In this document: piece by piece, positions 22,573-32,461 of the stretch
Numbering within the stretch: position 1 is the stretch's first letter
How the letters are laid out: each line of letters begins with the position of its first letter
From: Crossiella sp. CA-258035
GTDB lineage: Bacteria; Actinomycetota; Actinomycetes; Mycobacteriales; Pseudonocardiaceae
DNA length: 64,000 nt
Direction of reading: 5' to 3'
Assembly: GCF_030064675.1 (NCBI RefSeq)
Contig: NZ_CP116413.1
Coordinates: 839,001-903,000, forward strand
Position numbers and translations under genes: made by a program
The notes under the pieces: model-generated
The model's input: the letters and a program-made list of their open reading frames with translations, nothing else
The model's database searches: none
Told to the model about the DNA's origin: nothing

Positions 22573-23661
22573 ATGTCAACCCCGGTGACTCTGGAAACCA
22601 TCCGCACCGCACCCAAGGTGCTTCTGCACGACCACCTCGATGGCGGCTTGCGACCGCAGACCGTCATCGACCTGGCCGACGCCGGCGGCTACGCCAACCT
22701 GCCCACCACGGACGCCGCCGAGCTCGGCGACTGGTTCGCCGAGGCCGCCGACTCCGGCTCCCTGGTCCGCTACCTCGAGACCTTCGCGCACACCGTCGGC
22801 GTCATGCAGAACACCGACGCGATCGTCCGGGTGGCCGCCGAGGCCGCCGAGGACCTCGCCGACGACGGTGTGGTCTACGCCGAGGTCCGCTACGCCCCCG
22901 AGCTGTTCACCGAGGGCGGCCTGGTCCTCGAGCAGATCGTCGAGGCGGTCCAGGAGGGCTTCCGGCAGGGCGAGGCCACCGCCGCCGCCCGCGGCAAGAA
23001 GGTCCGGATCGGCACCCTGCTGTGCGCGATGCGGCAGAACGCCCGCTCGCTGGAGATCGCCGAGCTGGCCGTCCGCTACCGCGACGCCGGTGTGGTCGGC
23101 TTCGACATCGCCGGGCCCGAGGCGGGCTTCCCGCCCACCCGCAACCTGGACGCCTTCGAGTACCTGCGCCAGCAGAACGCGCACTTCACCATCCACGCCG
23201 GTGAGGCATTCGGCCTGCCGTCGATCTGGGAGGCCCTCCAGCACTGCGGCGCCGAGCGGCTCGGCCACGGCGTGCGGATCGTGGACGACATCAAGGTGGA
23301 GGAGGACGGCACCGTGCACCTGGGCCGCCTCGCCGCCTACGTCCGCGACCGGCGCATCCCGCTGGAGATGTGCCCCAGCTCCAACCTGCAGACCGGCGCC
23401 GCGGCCTCCATCGCCGAGCACCCGATCGGCCTGCTGCACCGGCTGCGCTTCCGGGTCACGGTCAACACCGACAACCGGCTGATGAGCCACTGCTCGATGT
23501 CGAGTGAGATGGCCGCGCTGGTGGAGGCATTCGGCTACAGCTGGGCGGACCTGCAGTGGTTCACCGTCAACGCGATGAAGTCCGCCTTCATCGGCTTCGA
23601 CGAGCGCCTGGCGATCATCAACGACGTGATCAAGCCGGGTTACGCCGCGCTCCAGGCCTGA
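22573..23661 (+). CDS. add: Adenosine deaminase
   Basis: A 362-residue zinc TIM-barrel hydrolase converting (deoxy)adenosine to (deoxy)inosine. Zinc ligands are H19 and H21 ('LHDHLDG'), the His of 'HAGE' with its catalytic Glu, and the Asp in 'RVTVNTDN'. 'RLGHGVR' supplies another active-site His. The 'TVNTDN' form replaces the animal 'SLNTDDP' and is common in actinobacterial enzymes. ATG 22573 gives the usual length; the frame extends 27 nt upstream. Confidence 0.95.
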   Translation: MSTPVTLETIRTAPKVLLHDHLDGGLRPQTVIDLADAGGYANLPTTDAAELGDWFAEAADSGSLVRYLETFAHTVGVMQNTDAIVRVAAEAAEDLADDGVVYAEVRYAPELFTEGGLVLEQIVEAVQEGFRQGEATAAARGKKVRIGTLLCAMRQNARSLEIAELAVRYRDAGVVGFDIAGPEAGFPPTRNLDAFEYLRQQNAHFTIHAGEAFGLPSIWEALQHCGAERLGHGVRIVDDIKVEEDGTVHLGRLAAYVRDRRIPLEMCPSSNLQTGAAASIAEHPIGLLHRLRFRVTVNTDNRLMSHCSMSSEMAALVEAFGYSWADLQWFTVNAMKSAFIGFDERLAIINDVIKPGYAALQA

Positions 23662-23670
23662 GCCGGAACG

Positions 23671-23710
23671 ACAGCGGGGCCGCACCGGCGATCCGGTGCG
23701 GCCCCGCTGT
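23671..23710. terminator. 18-bp perfect hairpin between convergent genes
   Basis: ACAGCGGGGCCGCACCGG pairs over all 18 positions with its complement across a CGAT tetraloop. It separates add from the Rv3311-like gene and is the strongest simple hairpin in the window, probably a bidirectional terminator. Confidence 0.88.
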
Positions 23711-23721
23711 GCACAGGGGGT

Positions 23722-24945
23722 TCAGTGCGCGCGCAGGCGTTCCTCGAAGCCGGCCACCAGCTTCTCCCAGGACTCCACCTCGGCGGTGAACGGCGCGCTC
23801 GGCGCCAGCCGGTTCGGGTCCGGCCGGACCACGAAGGAGACCAGCCAGCCCAGGCTCTCCGACTTGGCCAGCGCCTTCTCCGCCGAATCGTCGCCAGCCC
23901 ACTGCGCCGCGTCGGTGATCAGCTCGACGGCCAGCTCCAGCTGGTACGGGTCGACCTGCTCGACCCCGCCCGCCAGGTCCTCGGCCAGGCCGGTCAGCAC
24001 GTAGGTGTTGTCCTGCTCGACCTCGATCTCCAGGTCGCCGTTGGTGGCCGCGGCCACCACGTCCTCCCAGGTGACCACGGCGGCCAGGTCGTTGTCGTGG
24101 TCCTCGGCCGAGTCGCCCTCGCCGGTGGCCAGGAAGCGGGCCAGCGCGCGCGGCGAGCCGAAGACGTCGATCTGGCCGTCCGAGCCGAGGAACACCGGCT
24201 TGTCGTCGAGGTAGCAGCGCAGCGTGTAGTGCTCGCCGACGGAAGTGATGATCTTGATCGGGTCGATGCCGACCTCGGCCCAGAAGCCGGTCGGCTCCTC
24301 CTCGACCTCGGTCTCCTCGCCCTCGGGGGCGTCCTCTTCCTCGGTCTCCAGCTCGTCCAGCTCGGCCTGGGCCACGGTCAGCGCGGCCCCGTCCACCTCG
24401 GGCTGGGTGACCACGGCGTCGATCGCGTCCAGGACCTTGTCCCACTCGTCGATGACAACCCTGGCCAGGTCGTTCCAGCGGGCCTCGCCGTCGCGGCCCT
24501 GGAACGGGTAGGTGCCCTGGTTGAGCAGCGCGAACCCGTCCGCGGAGTCCAGCACCTCGTGCACGGCCTCCAGCTCGCACACCTCGGCCAGCGAGCGCAC
24601 GATGGCCACCGTCTCGGCCAGCTCGCCGATGGTCCAGGTGTCCGGCTCCTCGGCGACCAGCTCGGGCACGCCGACCAGGTCGTAGCGGCGCTCGTCGTCC
24701 GGGATCAGCTCACCGGCGTGCAGGCCGGGCACCTGCGCCCAGGCCGGGTGGTCGGTGAGGTCGTGCTCGGTGGCCGTGCGCAGGTAGGCGGCCAGGTGCG
24801 CGGCATCGGCGAAGCCGTAGAGGTCCTCCCCGTGGCCGAGGAAGGCCTCCCACTCCTCGCCGTCCTCACGCCATTTCGGCGCCCACAGTGTGACCAGGTC
24901 ACCCTGCGGAAGACCAAGCTCGATGGGGACGATGTCCTGAGCCAT
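23722..24945 (-). CDS. Conserved actinobacterial protein (Rv3311-like)
   Basis: A 407-residue acidic cytoplasmic protein with two similar halves: 'YGFADAAHLAAYLRTATEHDLTDHPAW' near the N-terminus and 'DVFGSPRALARFLATGEGDSAEDHD' in the second half, separated by a Glu-rich linker (about 195-218). It is often labelled a 'primosomal protein' in actinobacteria without experimental basis. Its place beside add matches Rv3311 in M. tuberculosis as remembered. No catalytic motif is visible, and the function is unknown. Confidence 0.8.
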   Translation of the reverse strand: MAQDIVPIELGLPQGDLVTLWAPKWREDGEEWEAFLGHGEDLYGFADAAHLAAYLRTATEHDLTDHPAWAQVPGLHAGELIPDDERRYDLVGVPELVAEEPDTWTIGELAETVAIVRSLAEVCELEAVHEVLDSADGFALLNQGTYPFQGRDGEARWNDLARVVIDEWDKVLDAIDAVVTQPEVDGAALTVAQAELDELETEEEDAPEGEETEVEEEPTGFWAEVGIDPIKIITSVGEHYTLRCYLDDKPVFLGSDGQIDVFGSPRALARFLATGEGDSAEDHDNDLAAVVTWEDVVAAATNGDLEIEVEQDNTYVLTGLAEDLAGGVEQVDPYQLELAVELITDAAQWAGDDSAEKALAKSESLGWLVSFVVRPDPNRLAPSAPFTAEVESWEKLVAGFEERLRAH

Positions 24946-25007
24946 TCCCTGCCTCCGGGTCGCCGACGGATTCGGCCGCAGCCTACGGGTTCACCACCGG
25001 TGCTGGA

Positions 25008-25472
25008 TCACCGGTCCGAGCGAAGGCTCGACAGGTCGAAGGAGAACACGTCCTCGTCCTCCGCCGGCTGCGCCGCCTGCCTGCCGGGCGTGGCCGCCGG
25101 GCCGGTCACCGTGGCGCTGTCCCAGCCGGCCGCGCGGGCCGGCACGGTGCCGCCGACGGCTTCCACCACCGCGGTGAACTCATCGCCCAGCGCGCGGGCG
25201 AGCACGTTGTAGGAGCGCTGCACGGCGAACTCGGCGGCCTGCCGCGCGGTCTCGGTGATCGCCTGGCCGAGCCGGTCCGCGCCCAGGTTCACCGCGGCCG
25301 GGTCCAGCCACAGCTGCACCAGCTCGCCGCTGGCGTTCACCGTGGCCGCCACCAGGCCGTCCTGGCTGCGCGCCTGGCCGATGACCCTGGCCATGTCCGC
25401 CTCCAGCCGCTGACTGGCTTCCAGCCGGTCCTCGGCCTCGCGGGTCTCATCTGGCTGGTACGGCTCGCTCAT
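25008..25472 (-). CDS. YbaB/EbfC-like protein, second of pair
   Basis: A 154-residue protein. 'DGLVAATVNASGELVQLWLDPAAV' is the beta-hairpin core of the YbaB nucleoid-associated fold, preceded by a helical, charged N-terminus. In actinobacteria, paralogues of this fold often sit next to type VII secretion genes rather than beside recR. The acidic Phe-containing tail 'EDVFSFDLSSLRSDR' is unusual for YbaB. Its ATG overlaps the stop of the preceding gene by four bases. Confidence 0.72.
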   Translation of the reverse strand: MSEPYQPDETREAEDRLEASQRLEADMARVIGQARSQDGLVAATVNASGELVQLWLDPAAVNLGADRLGQAITETARQAAEFAVQRSYNVLARALGDEFTAVVEAVGGTVPARAAGWDSATVTGPAATPGRQAAQPAEDEDVFSFDLSSLRSDR

Positions 25473-25870
25473 CGCGCCCTCCGCAGGAAAGACCCGCCGT
25501 CCTCGTCATCATCGTCGGCCACCGGCTGCGGCGCCATGCCCAGCGCGCTCAGCCCGTCGGCGGCGCGCGCGTCCAGCACCCCGTGCAGGGACCGGTGCAG
25601 CCGCCCGGCCGCGTCCCTGGTGGCCCGCTGGGCCTGTTTGAGCACCTCGGCGGCCAGCTGCGCGGAGCCCATGTGCAGTGCCCTCGGGTCGATCCGGACC
25701 TGCTGGACCTCCCCGCCGGGCGCCACGGTCACGCTGACCGCGCCGTCGCCGGAGGATGCCTTGCCCAGCACCGGCCCGGTGCGGGCCAGCCGCTCCACCA
25801 CCCGCTGCTCGGTCTCGGCGATCTTCGCCGCCGCCCGCGCGTTGTCCGCCTCGACGTAGTCCTCGTGCAT
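25469..25870 (-). CDS. YbaB/EbfC-like protein, first of pair
   Basis: A 133-residue protein with an N-terminal helix ('ARAAAKIAETEQRVVERLA'), a YbaB-like core ('GAVSVTVAPGGEVQQVRIDPRAL') and a following helix. It ends in an acidic run 'DDDDED' and 'SFLRRAR'. It lies 14 nt after the NlpC/P60 gene and overlaps the second YbaB-like gene, so the two may form a heterodimer. The link to secretion is inferred from the neighbours only. Confidence 0.72.
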   Translation of the reverse strand: MHEDYVEADNARAAAKIAETEQRVVERLARTGPVLGKASSGDGAVSVTVAPGGEVQQVRIDPRALHMGSAQLAAEVLKQAQRATRDAAGRLHRSLHGVLDARAADGLSALGMAPQPVADDDDEDGGSFLRRAR

Positions 25871-25884
25871 CGACCTACCCCCGC

Positions 25885-27048
25885 TCAGCCGGTCGGCCGG
25901 AAGAAGCCCATGAACGGCATGCCGCTGTTGGTGGTGCGCAGCTTGCCGATCTGCACCGGGTCACCGGCCTCGATGATCTGCCCGTCGCCGATGAACATCG
26001 CCACGTGACCCTTCCACACCACCAGGTCGCCGGGCAGCAGCTCGCCCGGCGGCACCTGCGCGCCCATGGCCTGGGCCGCGGAGTGCCGGGGCAGCTCGAA
26101 CCCGGCGGCCGCGTAGGACCACTTGGTCAGGCCGGAGCAGTCGGTGCCCTGCGGCGGGTTGGAGGCCGCCCAGACATACGGCGTGCCCAGCGCGGTGAGC
26201 GCCTTGCGCACCGCGGCCGCGGCGATCTCGTTGGGCGCCTGCACGGTCTTGCCGCCGGGCAGGTTCACGTCCACGCCGGAGCCGGGCTGCGGCGGGATGG
26301 CCACCGGCAGGTTCGACGCGGGCGCGCCACCCCCGCCACCGCCGCCGCCCCCACCGCCGCCGGAGCCGGAGCCGGACCCAGAGCCGGAACCGGAACCCGA
26401 GCCGCTGCCGTGGCTGCCGGAACCGTTGCGGCCGTTGGCCCCCGCGGTGTTCGTGCCGTCCACGCCGCCGCCGAGCGCGCCGCCCATGCCGCCGAGGGAG
26501 CCCACGTCCACCCCGGGGATGCCGCGCAGCTTGCCCGCGGCCTCGCTCAGGGCCTGCTTGGCCTTGGTGATCTCCTGGTTGCCCTTGAGGTGGAAGTTGG
26601 CCGCGGTGCACCAGCACTGCTGGATCGCCTGCGGCACGCTGGCCTTGTTGCCGCCGTGCTTGCCCGCCAGCGCGGCCTCGACCTGCGGGGTGACCGTGCC
26701 GCGCAGCTCGTTGACCAGCTTCTCGATGTTGCCCTTGGCCGTGGTGACCGCGTTGTGGGCGTTGTTCACCGCGTCCTGGGCGGTCTTGCAGTTGGCGGCC
26801 AGCTTGTCCAGCGAGCCCTCCAGGGTGGCGACCCGGCCCTGGAAGACGTTCGCGCGGTCGCCGTACCAGCCGTTCATCGCGCCCTTGAACGCGCCGTTGT
26901 GCTTGCCCTTGAGGTCGGCCAGCGCGGTGTTGGCCTGGCCGAAGGCGGTGGCCGCGCGCTGGGCCGCGCCGTGGTCGCCCTCCAGGTCCCTGAGGTTGTT
27001 GCGCAGTGGCTCGGTCAGCCCGTTGAGCACGGCTTCGACGTCGGACAT
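25885..27048 (-). CDS. NlpC/P60 cell-wall hydrolase with WXG100-like N-terminal domain
   Basis: A 387-residue protein. Residues 1-175 are all-helical and contain 'GWYGDRANVF', a WXG-like turn. Residues 195-245 are a Gly/Ser linker with an SG-repeat and a run of glycines. Residues 270-387 are an NlpC/P60 endopeptidase with C304 ('GTDCSGLTKWSY'), H348 ('WKGHVAMFIGDG') and the third-residue region near E360. There is no signal peptide, so type VII-like export is the likely route. It follows the WXG100-like gene by 19 nt and precedes two YbaB-like genes. Confidence 0.88.
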   Translation of the reverse strand: MSDVEAVLNGLTEPLRNNLRDLEGDHGAAQRAATAFGQANTALADLKGKHNGAFKGAMNGWYGDRANVFQGRVATLEGSLDKLAANCKTAQDAVNNAHNAVTTAKGNIEKLVNELRGTVTPQVEAALAGKHGGNKASVPQAIQQCWCTAANFHLKGNQEITKAKQALSEAAGKLRGIPGVDVGSLGGMGGALGGGVDGTNTAGANGRNGSGSHGSGSGSGSGSGSGSGSGGGGGGGGGGGGAPASNLPVAIPPQPGSGVDVNLPGGKTVQAPNEIAAAAVRKALTALGTPYVWAASNPPQGTDCSGLTKWSYAAAGFELPRHSAAQAMGAQVPPGELLPGDLVVWKGHVAMFIGDGQIIEAGDPVQIGKLRTTNSGMPFMGFFRPTG

Positions 27049-27067
27049 GGCGTGGATCCCCCTGTGC

Positions 27068-27388
27068 TCAGCGCTGCGCGGAGCGCTTGACGTTGGCCGC
27101 GTGCTCGGCGTCCTGCTGGTGGTAGTCGGTCACCGTGCCGCTGACCGCCGCGCCCAACTCGCCGAGGGCCTTGGCCGCGGCGCTGATGCCGTCCAGGATG
27201 CCCTGCGCCGCTGGCGTCAGCGCGCCCGAGACCTCCGCGCCGATCTTGCCGAAGGCGTTGCCCGGCACCGAGTTGGCCCCGGCGAGCGTGCCGGTGCCGA
27301 CCTTGCCCAGGTCGCCGGACATGCCCTTGACCGCGTTGGCGTAGCTCGTCAACGCGGCCGGGTCGACCTTGAAACCCTTCTCGGCCAT
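27068..27388 (-). CDS. WXG100/ESX-associated small protein
   Basis: A 106-residue helical protein ('VDPAALTSYANAVKGMSGDLGKV', later 'YHQQDAEHAANVKRSAQR') with the size and helix-turn-helix layout of ESX substrates or DUF2580-type partners, though a clear W-x-G is missing. ATG 27388 is chosen over the upstream in-frame ATG because GGGGAG precedes it and the extension is Arg/Pro-rich noise. It heads the minus-strand cluster with NlpC/P60 and two YbaB-like genes and is probably their secretion partner. Confidence 0.75.
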   Translation of the reverse strand: MAEKGFKVDPAALTSYANAVKGMSGDLGKVGTGTLAGANSVPGNAFGKIGAEVSGALTPAAQGILDGISAAAKALGELGAAVSGTVTDYHQQDAEHAANVKRSAQR

Positions 27389-27530
27389 CGCTCCCCGTCT
27401 GCCTCTCCCCATGAGTCCCTGTGGCCGGTTCGACGCGGGGAGACCTCCCGCGGTTCCGGCCGATGCTCCAGCTTGCCGCACGTCAGCCCGCCTGTGGGCG
27501 CGGATGGCCGGATTCACGCGACCGACTAGG

Positions 27531-27563
27531 TTGCACAGCCAGCTAGATGGCGATACCTTCTAG
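27531..27563 (+). promoter_or_regulatory. padR promoter with overlapping palindrome
   Basis: TTGCAC (27531-27536) and TACCTT (27554-27559) are separated by 17 bp, and the GTG start follows 6 nt later, implying a leaderless mRNA. CTAGA-N11-TCTAG (27543-27563) covers the -10 box and is a natural candidate for autoregulation by the PadR product. Confidence 0.7.
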
Positions 27564-27565
27564 TC

Positions 27566-27931
27566 GTGAGTCCGGTCGAGGTGCGGCAGGCGCAGTGGCT
27601 GCGCGGCGTGCTCGACCTGGCTGTGCTCGCCCTGCTCGCCGAGCACGGGGAGAGCTACGGCTACCTGATCTCCCAGCAGCTGGCCGAGTCCGGTCTTGGC
27701 GAGGTCAAGGGCGGCACGCTCTACCCGCTGCTCAACCGGCTGGAAGAGGGCGGGCTGCTCAACAGCTCCTGGCGGGCCGGCGACGGCGGGCCGGGGCGCA
27801 AGTTCTACGAGATCAGCCGGAGCGGCAGGCGGTTGCTGGCCGAGCACGCTCCACAGTGGACGGCCTTCGCGGGCGCGGCGACCACGGTCGTGCAGCGCGG
27901 CATGCGCGAGGCGGCGCTGAGTCCCGGCTGA
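27566..27931 (+). CDS. PadR family transcriptional regulator
   Basis: A 121-residue winged-helix regulator. The hallmark 'SYGYLISQQL' helix, 'GEVKGGTLYPLLNRLEEGGLL' recognition segment and 'GRKFYEISRSGRRLL' wing are complete. The C-terminal dimerisation helix is short, placing it in the PadR-s2 group. It is divergent from the WXG100-like cluster, so it may control that cluster as well as itself. The start codon is GTG. Confidence 0.9.
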   Translation: MSPVEVRQAQWLRGVLDLAVLALLAEHGESYGYLISQQLAESGLGEVKGGTLYPLLNRLEEGGLLNSSWRAGDGGPGRKFYEISRSGRRLLAEHAPQWTAFAGAATTVVQRGMREAALSPG

Positions 27932-27945
27932 CTCGCGGGAAGAGT

Positions 27946-27980
27946 TCGGCGGGGCCGGCGTCGGGGGCCGGCTCCGCCGA
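27946..27980 (+). terminator. 14-bp hairpin after padR
   Basis: TCGGCGGGGCCGGC pairs with GCCGGCTCCGCCGA (one G-U) across a 7-nt loop, 14 nt after the padR stop codon. Confidence 0.7.
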
Positions 27981-28067
27981 GTTCGTTAGGACACTTGCTC
28001 CGGTCGGACCAACGATGATCACGGGTTGGCGGCACCGAACAGGCCCGTGAGCTGCGATCATGGCCTC

Positions 28068-28649
28068 ATGGACGTTGCCGAGGGCTGGGGCCGGCTGTGG
28101 ACCTGGCTGGCCGCGAGCGCGCCCACCACACACGAACTCCTCCGGCCGGGCGCGGCGCCCGCCGAGGTCGAGGAGCTGGAGCGCCGCCTGGGACTGAGCT
28201 TCCCGGCTGAGCTGCGCCGGTGGTGGACGCTGTGCGACGGCACCGTGCGCACCGACTTCGCGGAGATCTTCCCGCCGTTCTACACCCCGCACAGCACCCG
28301 CAGCGCCTTCGACGCCAGGGAGTGGCGCAGGCTGCGCTGGCGGGCCCAGTGGGCCGAGCCGGACGCCGAACCCGAGGCGGGCACCGCCGCCCGCAGCTTC
28401 CACCCGGCCTGGGTGCCGATCGCCTTCGACGGCTGCGGCGACGCGCTGGTGGTCGACCTGCGTCCCGGCCCGCTGCACGGCTGCGTGCTGGAGTGGGACC
28501 AGGACCGCTCCGAGGTGCACAAACCGGAGTGGACCAGCCTGGGCGAGATGGTCTTCGAGGTGGCCGAGGCCCTGGAGACCGGCACGCCGGTCGGGCACAG
28601 CCACCCCACGGTGACGCCGGACGGCAGACTGGACTGGCGGATCCGCTGA
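28068..28649 (+). CDS. SMI1/KNR4 family protein
   Basis: A 193-residue protein with the SMI1/KNR4 fold: 'EVEELERRLGLSFPAELRRWW' at about 32-52, then 'WVPIAFDGCGDALVVDL' and a C-terminal 'SLGEMVFEVAEALETG'. In bacteria this fold often serves as an immunity protein against polymorphic toxins, but stand-alone copies are also common and no toxin gene is adjacent. ATG 28068 gives the conserved start; the frame extends 42 nt upstream without support. Confidence 0.85.
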   Translation: MDVAEGWGRLWTWLAASAPTTHELLRPGAAPAEVEELERRLGLSFPAELRRWWTLCDGTVRTDFAEIFPPFYTPHSTRSAFDAREWRRLRWRAQWAEPDAEPEAGTAARSFHPAWVPIAFDGCGDALVVDLRPGPLHGCVLEWDQDRSEVHKPEWTSLGEMVFEVAEALETGTPVGHSHPTVTPDGRLDWRIR

Positions 28650-28687
28650 CGGTTCTCGCTTTTCCACGCAGGAGCGCTGGGGAACAG

Positions 28688-28886
28688 ATGTACAACGTTG
28701 AAAACGAGCCGGGGTTCGTGGTCTGGCAGGTGCTGGCCGGAGTGCTGGCGGTGGTGCTCGTGCAGATCCTGTCGGCACGGCGGGCCGGGCAGGTGCGGGC
28801 CAGGTGGCGGCGCGGGTGGGTGCTGGCCGCGATGGCGGGCGGCGAACACGGTCGTGGACCAGCGCTGGCTCGTCCTGCCGCGCTGA
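28688..28886 (+). pseudogene. Small membrane protein gene with an apparent +1 frameshift
   Basis: From ATG 28688 the product reads 'MYNVENEPGFVVWQVLAG', a membrane helix and 'SARRAGQVRARWRRGWVLAAMA'. In that frame it would run on through the terminator to 28981. Shifting by one base in the G-rich GCGGGCGGCGAAC stretch (about 28838-28850) gives 'NTVVDQRWLVLPR' and a stop at 28884-28886, exactly where the terminator hairpin begins. The shifted ending is therefore the more credible one. It may be a mutation, a sequencing error in the G run, or programmed frameshifting. Confidence 0.55.
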
Positions 28887-28919
28887 GTGGTGGGGGCGGC
28901 CGGAGCCGCCCCCACCACT
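28886..28919. terminator. 15-bp perfect hairpin between convergent genes
   Basis: AGTGGTGGGGGCGGC pairs exactly with its complement across a CGGA loop. It separates the small membrane gene from the minus-strand aldehyde dehydrogenase homologue, whose stop codon is 3 nt away. Confidence 0.85.
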
Positions 28920-28922
28920 GGC

Positions 28923-29781
28923 TCAGACGCCGGTCGGGTGCCAGACCGTCTTGTGCTCCAGGAACGCGCGCAGCCTGCTGATGTCCGGCTCGGCGGTCCA
29001 GTCCGGCTCCTTGGCCGGGGCGCGCAGCACCCGCTTGACCGTGCCCGCGGCGGCGCGCTCCAGCTCGGTGCGCGCCTCCAGCGGCACGCCGGTGGGGTCG
29101 ATCGCGTTCACGTCGGCGTGCGCGGCCAGCCACGGCGAGAGCTCCGCGGTGCCGCCGGTGAGCAGGTTGACCACGCCGCCCGGCAGGTCGGAGGTGGCCA
29201 GCACCTCGGACAGGGTGATCGCGGGCAACGGGCGCTGCTCGCTGGTGACCACCACGCAGGTGTTGCCCGCGGCGATCACCGGGGCGACCACGCTGACCAG
29301 GCCCAGCAGTGAGGAGGACTGCGGGGCGAACACCGCGACCACGCCGGTGGGCTCAGGGGTGGTGAAGGAGAAGTACGGGCCCGCCACCGGGTTGGCCGCG
29401 CCGAACACGGTGGCCAGCTTGTCCGTCCAGCCCGCGTACCAGACCCAGCGGTCCACCGCGGCGTCCACCAGGGTCTCCGCCTTCTTGGCCGCGATCCCCT
29501 CGGCGGCGGCCACCTCGGCGGTGAACTGCTCCCGGCGGCCCTCCAGCATCTCGGCCACCCGGTAGAGCACCTGGCCGCGGTTGTAGGCGGTGGCGCCGGA
29601 CCACTTGGCGAAGGCCGACCTGGCCGCGCCCACGGCGTCCCGCGCGTCCTTGCGCGAGGCCAGGGACGCGTTGGCGAGGAACTTCCCGCGTGCGTCGTTC
29701 ACCGGGTACACCCGTCCGGACTCCGAGCGGGGGAACTTCCCGCCCACGTACAGCTTGTAGGTCTTGGCCACGCTGATCCGC

Positions 29782-29789
<8 letters not shown>
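28923..29789 (-). CDS. Short aldehyde dehydrogenase homologue lacking the catalytic half
   Basis: A 288-residue protein aligning with the N-terminal NAD-binding part of aldehyde dehydrogenases ('YVGGKFPRSESGRVYPV', 'FAKWSGATAYNRGQVLYRVAEML', 'PTGVVAVFAPQSSSLLGLVSVVAPVIAAGN'). No Gly-Gln-x-Cys catalytic loop or Leu-Glu-Leu-Gly-Gly motif is present, so it cannot act as a normal dehydrogenase. It starts inside the end of the full-length gene (8-nt overlap) and the frame is intact, so it looks retained. A regulatory or structural partner role is inference. Confidence 0.85.
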
Positions 29790-31221
<1,432 letters not shown>

Positions 31222-31222
31222 C

Positions 31223-32227
31223 TCAGTCCACCGTCACGTAGTCGGGGCCGCTGTAGTGGCCCTCAAGCTGGGTCCGCCGCTGCATCAGCAGGTCGTTGAG
31301 CAGGCTGGAGGCGCCGAACCGGAACAGCGTGTTGGTCAGCCACTCCGGGCCAGCCACCTCGTGCACCGCGACCAGGTACCGGACCGCGTCCTTGGTGGTG
31401 CGGATGCCGCCGGCCGGCTTGACCCCGCGCAGCTCGCCGGTCTGGTCCCGCCAGTCCCGCACCGCTTGCAGCATCAGGTGCGTGGTGGGCAGGGTGGCCG
31501 CGGGGGAGACCTTGCCGGTGGAGGTCTTGATGAAGTCGCCACCGGCCAGCAGCGCCAGCCAGGAGGCCCGGCGGATGTTGTCGTAGGTGGCCAGCTCGCC
31601 GGTCTCCAGGATGACCTTCAGGTGCGCCTCGCCGCAGGCCGCCTTGACCGCCTTGATCTCCTCGAAGACCTGGCCGTAGCGCCCGGACAGGAACGCGCCC
31701 CGGTCGATCACCATGTCGATCTCGGTCGCGCCCGCCTCCACCGCCAGCTGCGTGTCGGCCAGCTTCACCGTGCGGTTGGACCGCCCGGAGGGGAACGCGG
31801 TGGCCACACTGGCGATGCCGACCCCGCTGCCGGCCAGCGCCTCGACCGCGGTGGCCACCAGGTCGGGGTACACGCAGACCGCGCCGACCCTGGGCACCTC
31901 CGGGTAGTCCGGATCGGGCCTGCGCGCCTTCGCGCACAGCGTGCGCACCTTGCCCTGGGTGTCGGCGCCCTCCAGCGTGGTCAGGTCGACCATGCTGATG
32001 GCGGTGTCGATGGCCCAGAGCTTCGATGCCTTCTTGATGCTCCGGGTGGCCAGGGTGGCGGCGCGCTGCTCGAGCCCGACCGCGTCCACGCCGGGCAGGC
32101 CGTGCAGGAACCGGCGCAGCGCGGTGTCGTCCCTGGTCGCGTCGGCCAGTTCAGGGGGGAGCGCCGGTCCACCGGAGGGGGCGGGTACGCCCGGTCCGGC
32201 AGCCGTCGCCGATGACGGTGCAGCCAT
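31223..32227 (-). CDS. deoC: Deoxyribose-phosphate aldolase
   Basis: A 334-residue class I aldolase splitting deoxyribose-5-phosphate into acetaldehyde and glyceraldehyde-3-phosphate. The Schiff-base Lys is in 'DFIKTSTGK', the second Lys in '[11 protein letters not shown]', and '[11 protein letters not shown]' supplies another conserved Lys. The N-terminus is about 100 residues longer than the E. coli enzyme, as in related actinobacterial versions. It is the first gene of a three-gene minus-strand operon with two aldehyde dehydrogenase homologues. Confidence 0.93.
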   Translation of the reverse strand: MAAPSSATAAGPGVPAPSGGPALPPELADATRDDTALRRFLHGLPGVDAVGLEQRAATLATRSIKKASKLWAIDTAISMVDLTTLEGADTQGKVRTLCAKARRPDPDYPEVPRVGAVCVYPDLVATAVEALAGSGVGIASVATAFPSGRSNRTVKLADTQLAVEAGATEIDMVIDRGAFLSGRYGQVFEEIKAVKAACGEAHLKVILETGELATYDNIRRASWLALLAGGDFIKTSTGKVSPAATLPTTHLMLQAVRDWRDQTGELRGVKPAGGIRTTKDAVRYLVAVHEVAGPEWLTNTLFRFGASSLLNDLLMQRRTQLEGHYSGPDYVTVD

Positions 32228-32280
32228 GGACCTGAGTCTAGGGTCGTGACCGCCCTCACCCTGTCAACCGGCAGTGTTGG

Positions 32281-32420
32281 ATTGGCGCGCTCCGCGCGCG
32301 GGATTCTTTCGCTCTTGAGTCGCACGTTCGTGACCCCGGCACGAACGTGCGACGCGAAAAAATCAAACCCGTCGCCTGGCCAAGAGCCCGCCGTGTCGCT
32401 GCGCGCCACCCTCTTTTGCG
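32281..32420. repeat. Dispersed palindromic element, copy 2
   Basis: This matches 9090-9260 at both ends. The inner stem is different in sequence but perfectly paired: GTCGCACGTTCGTG (32319-32332) with its exact complement (32340-32353) around ACCCCGG. The flanking GATTCTTTCGC/GCGAAAAAATC arms pair with one mismatch, and the TCTTGA bulge corresponds to TCCTGA in copy 1. It occupies most of the deoC-upp divergent gap and ends about 30 bp before the probable upp promoter. Confidence 0.8.
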
Positions 32421-32461
32421 GAAAGTGGGGGTGCGCGGGGGTGCCTCCTAGACTCCGGCGT

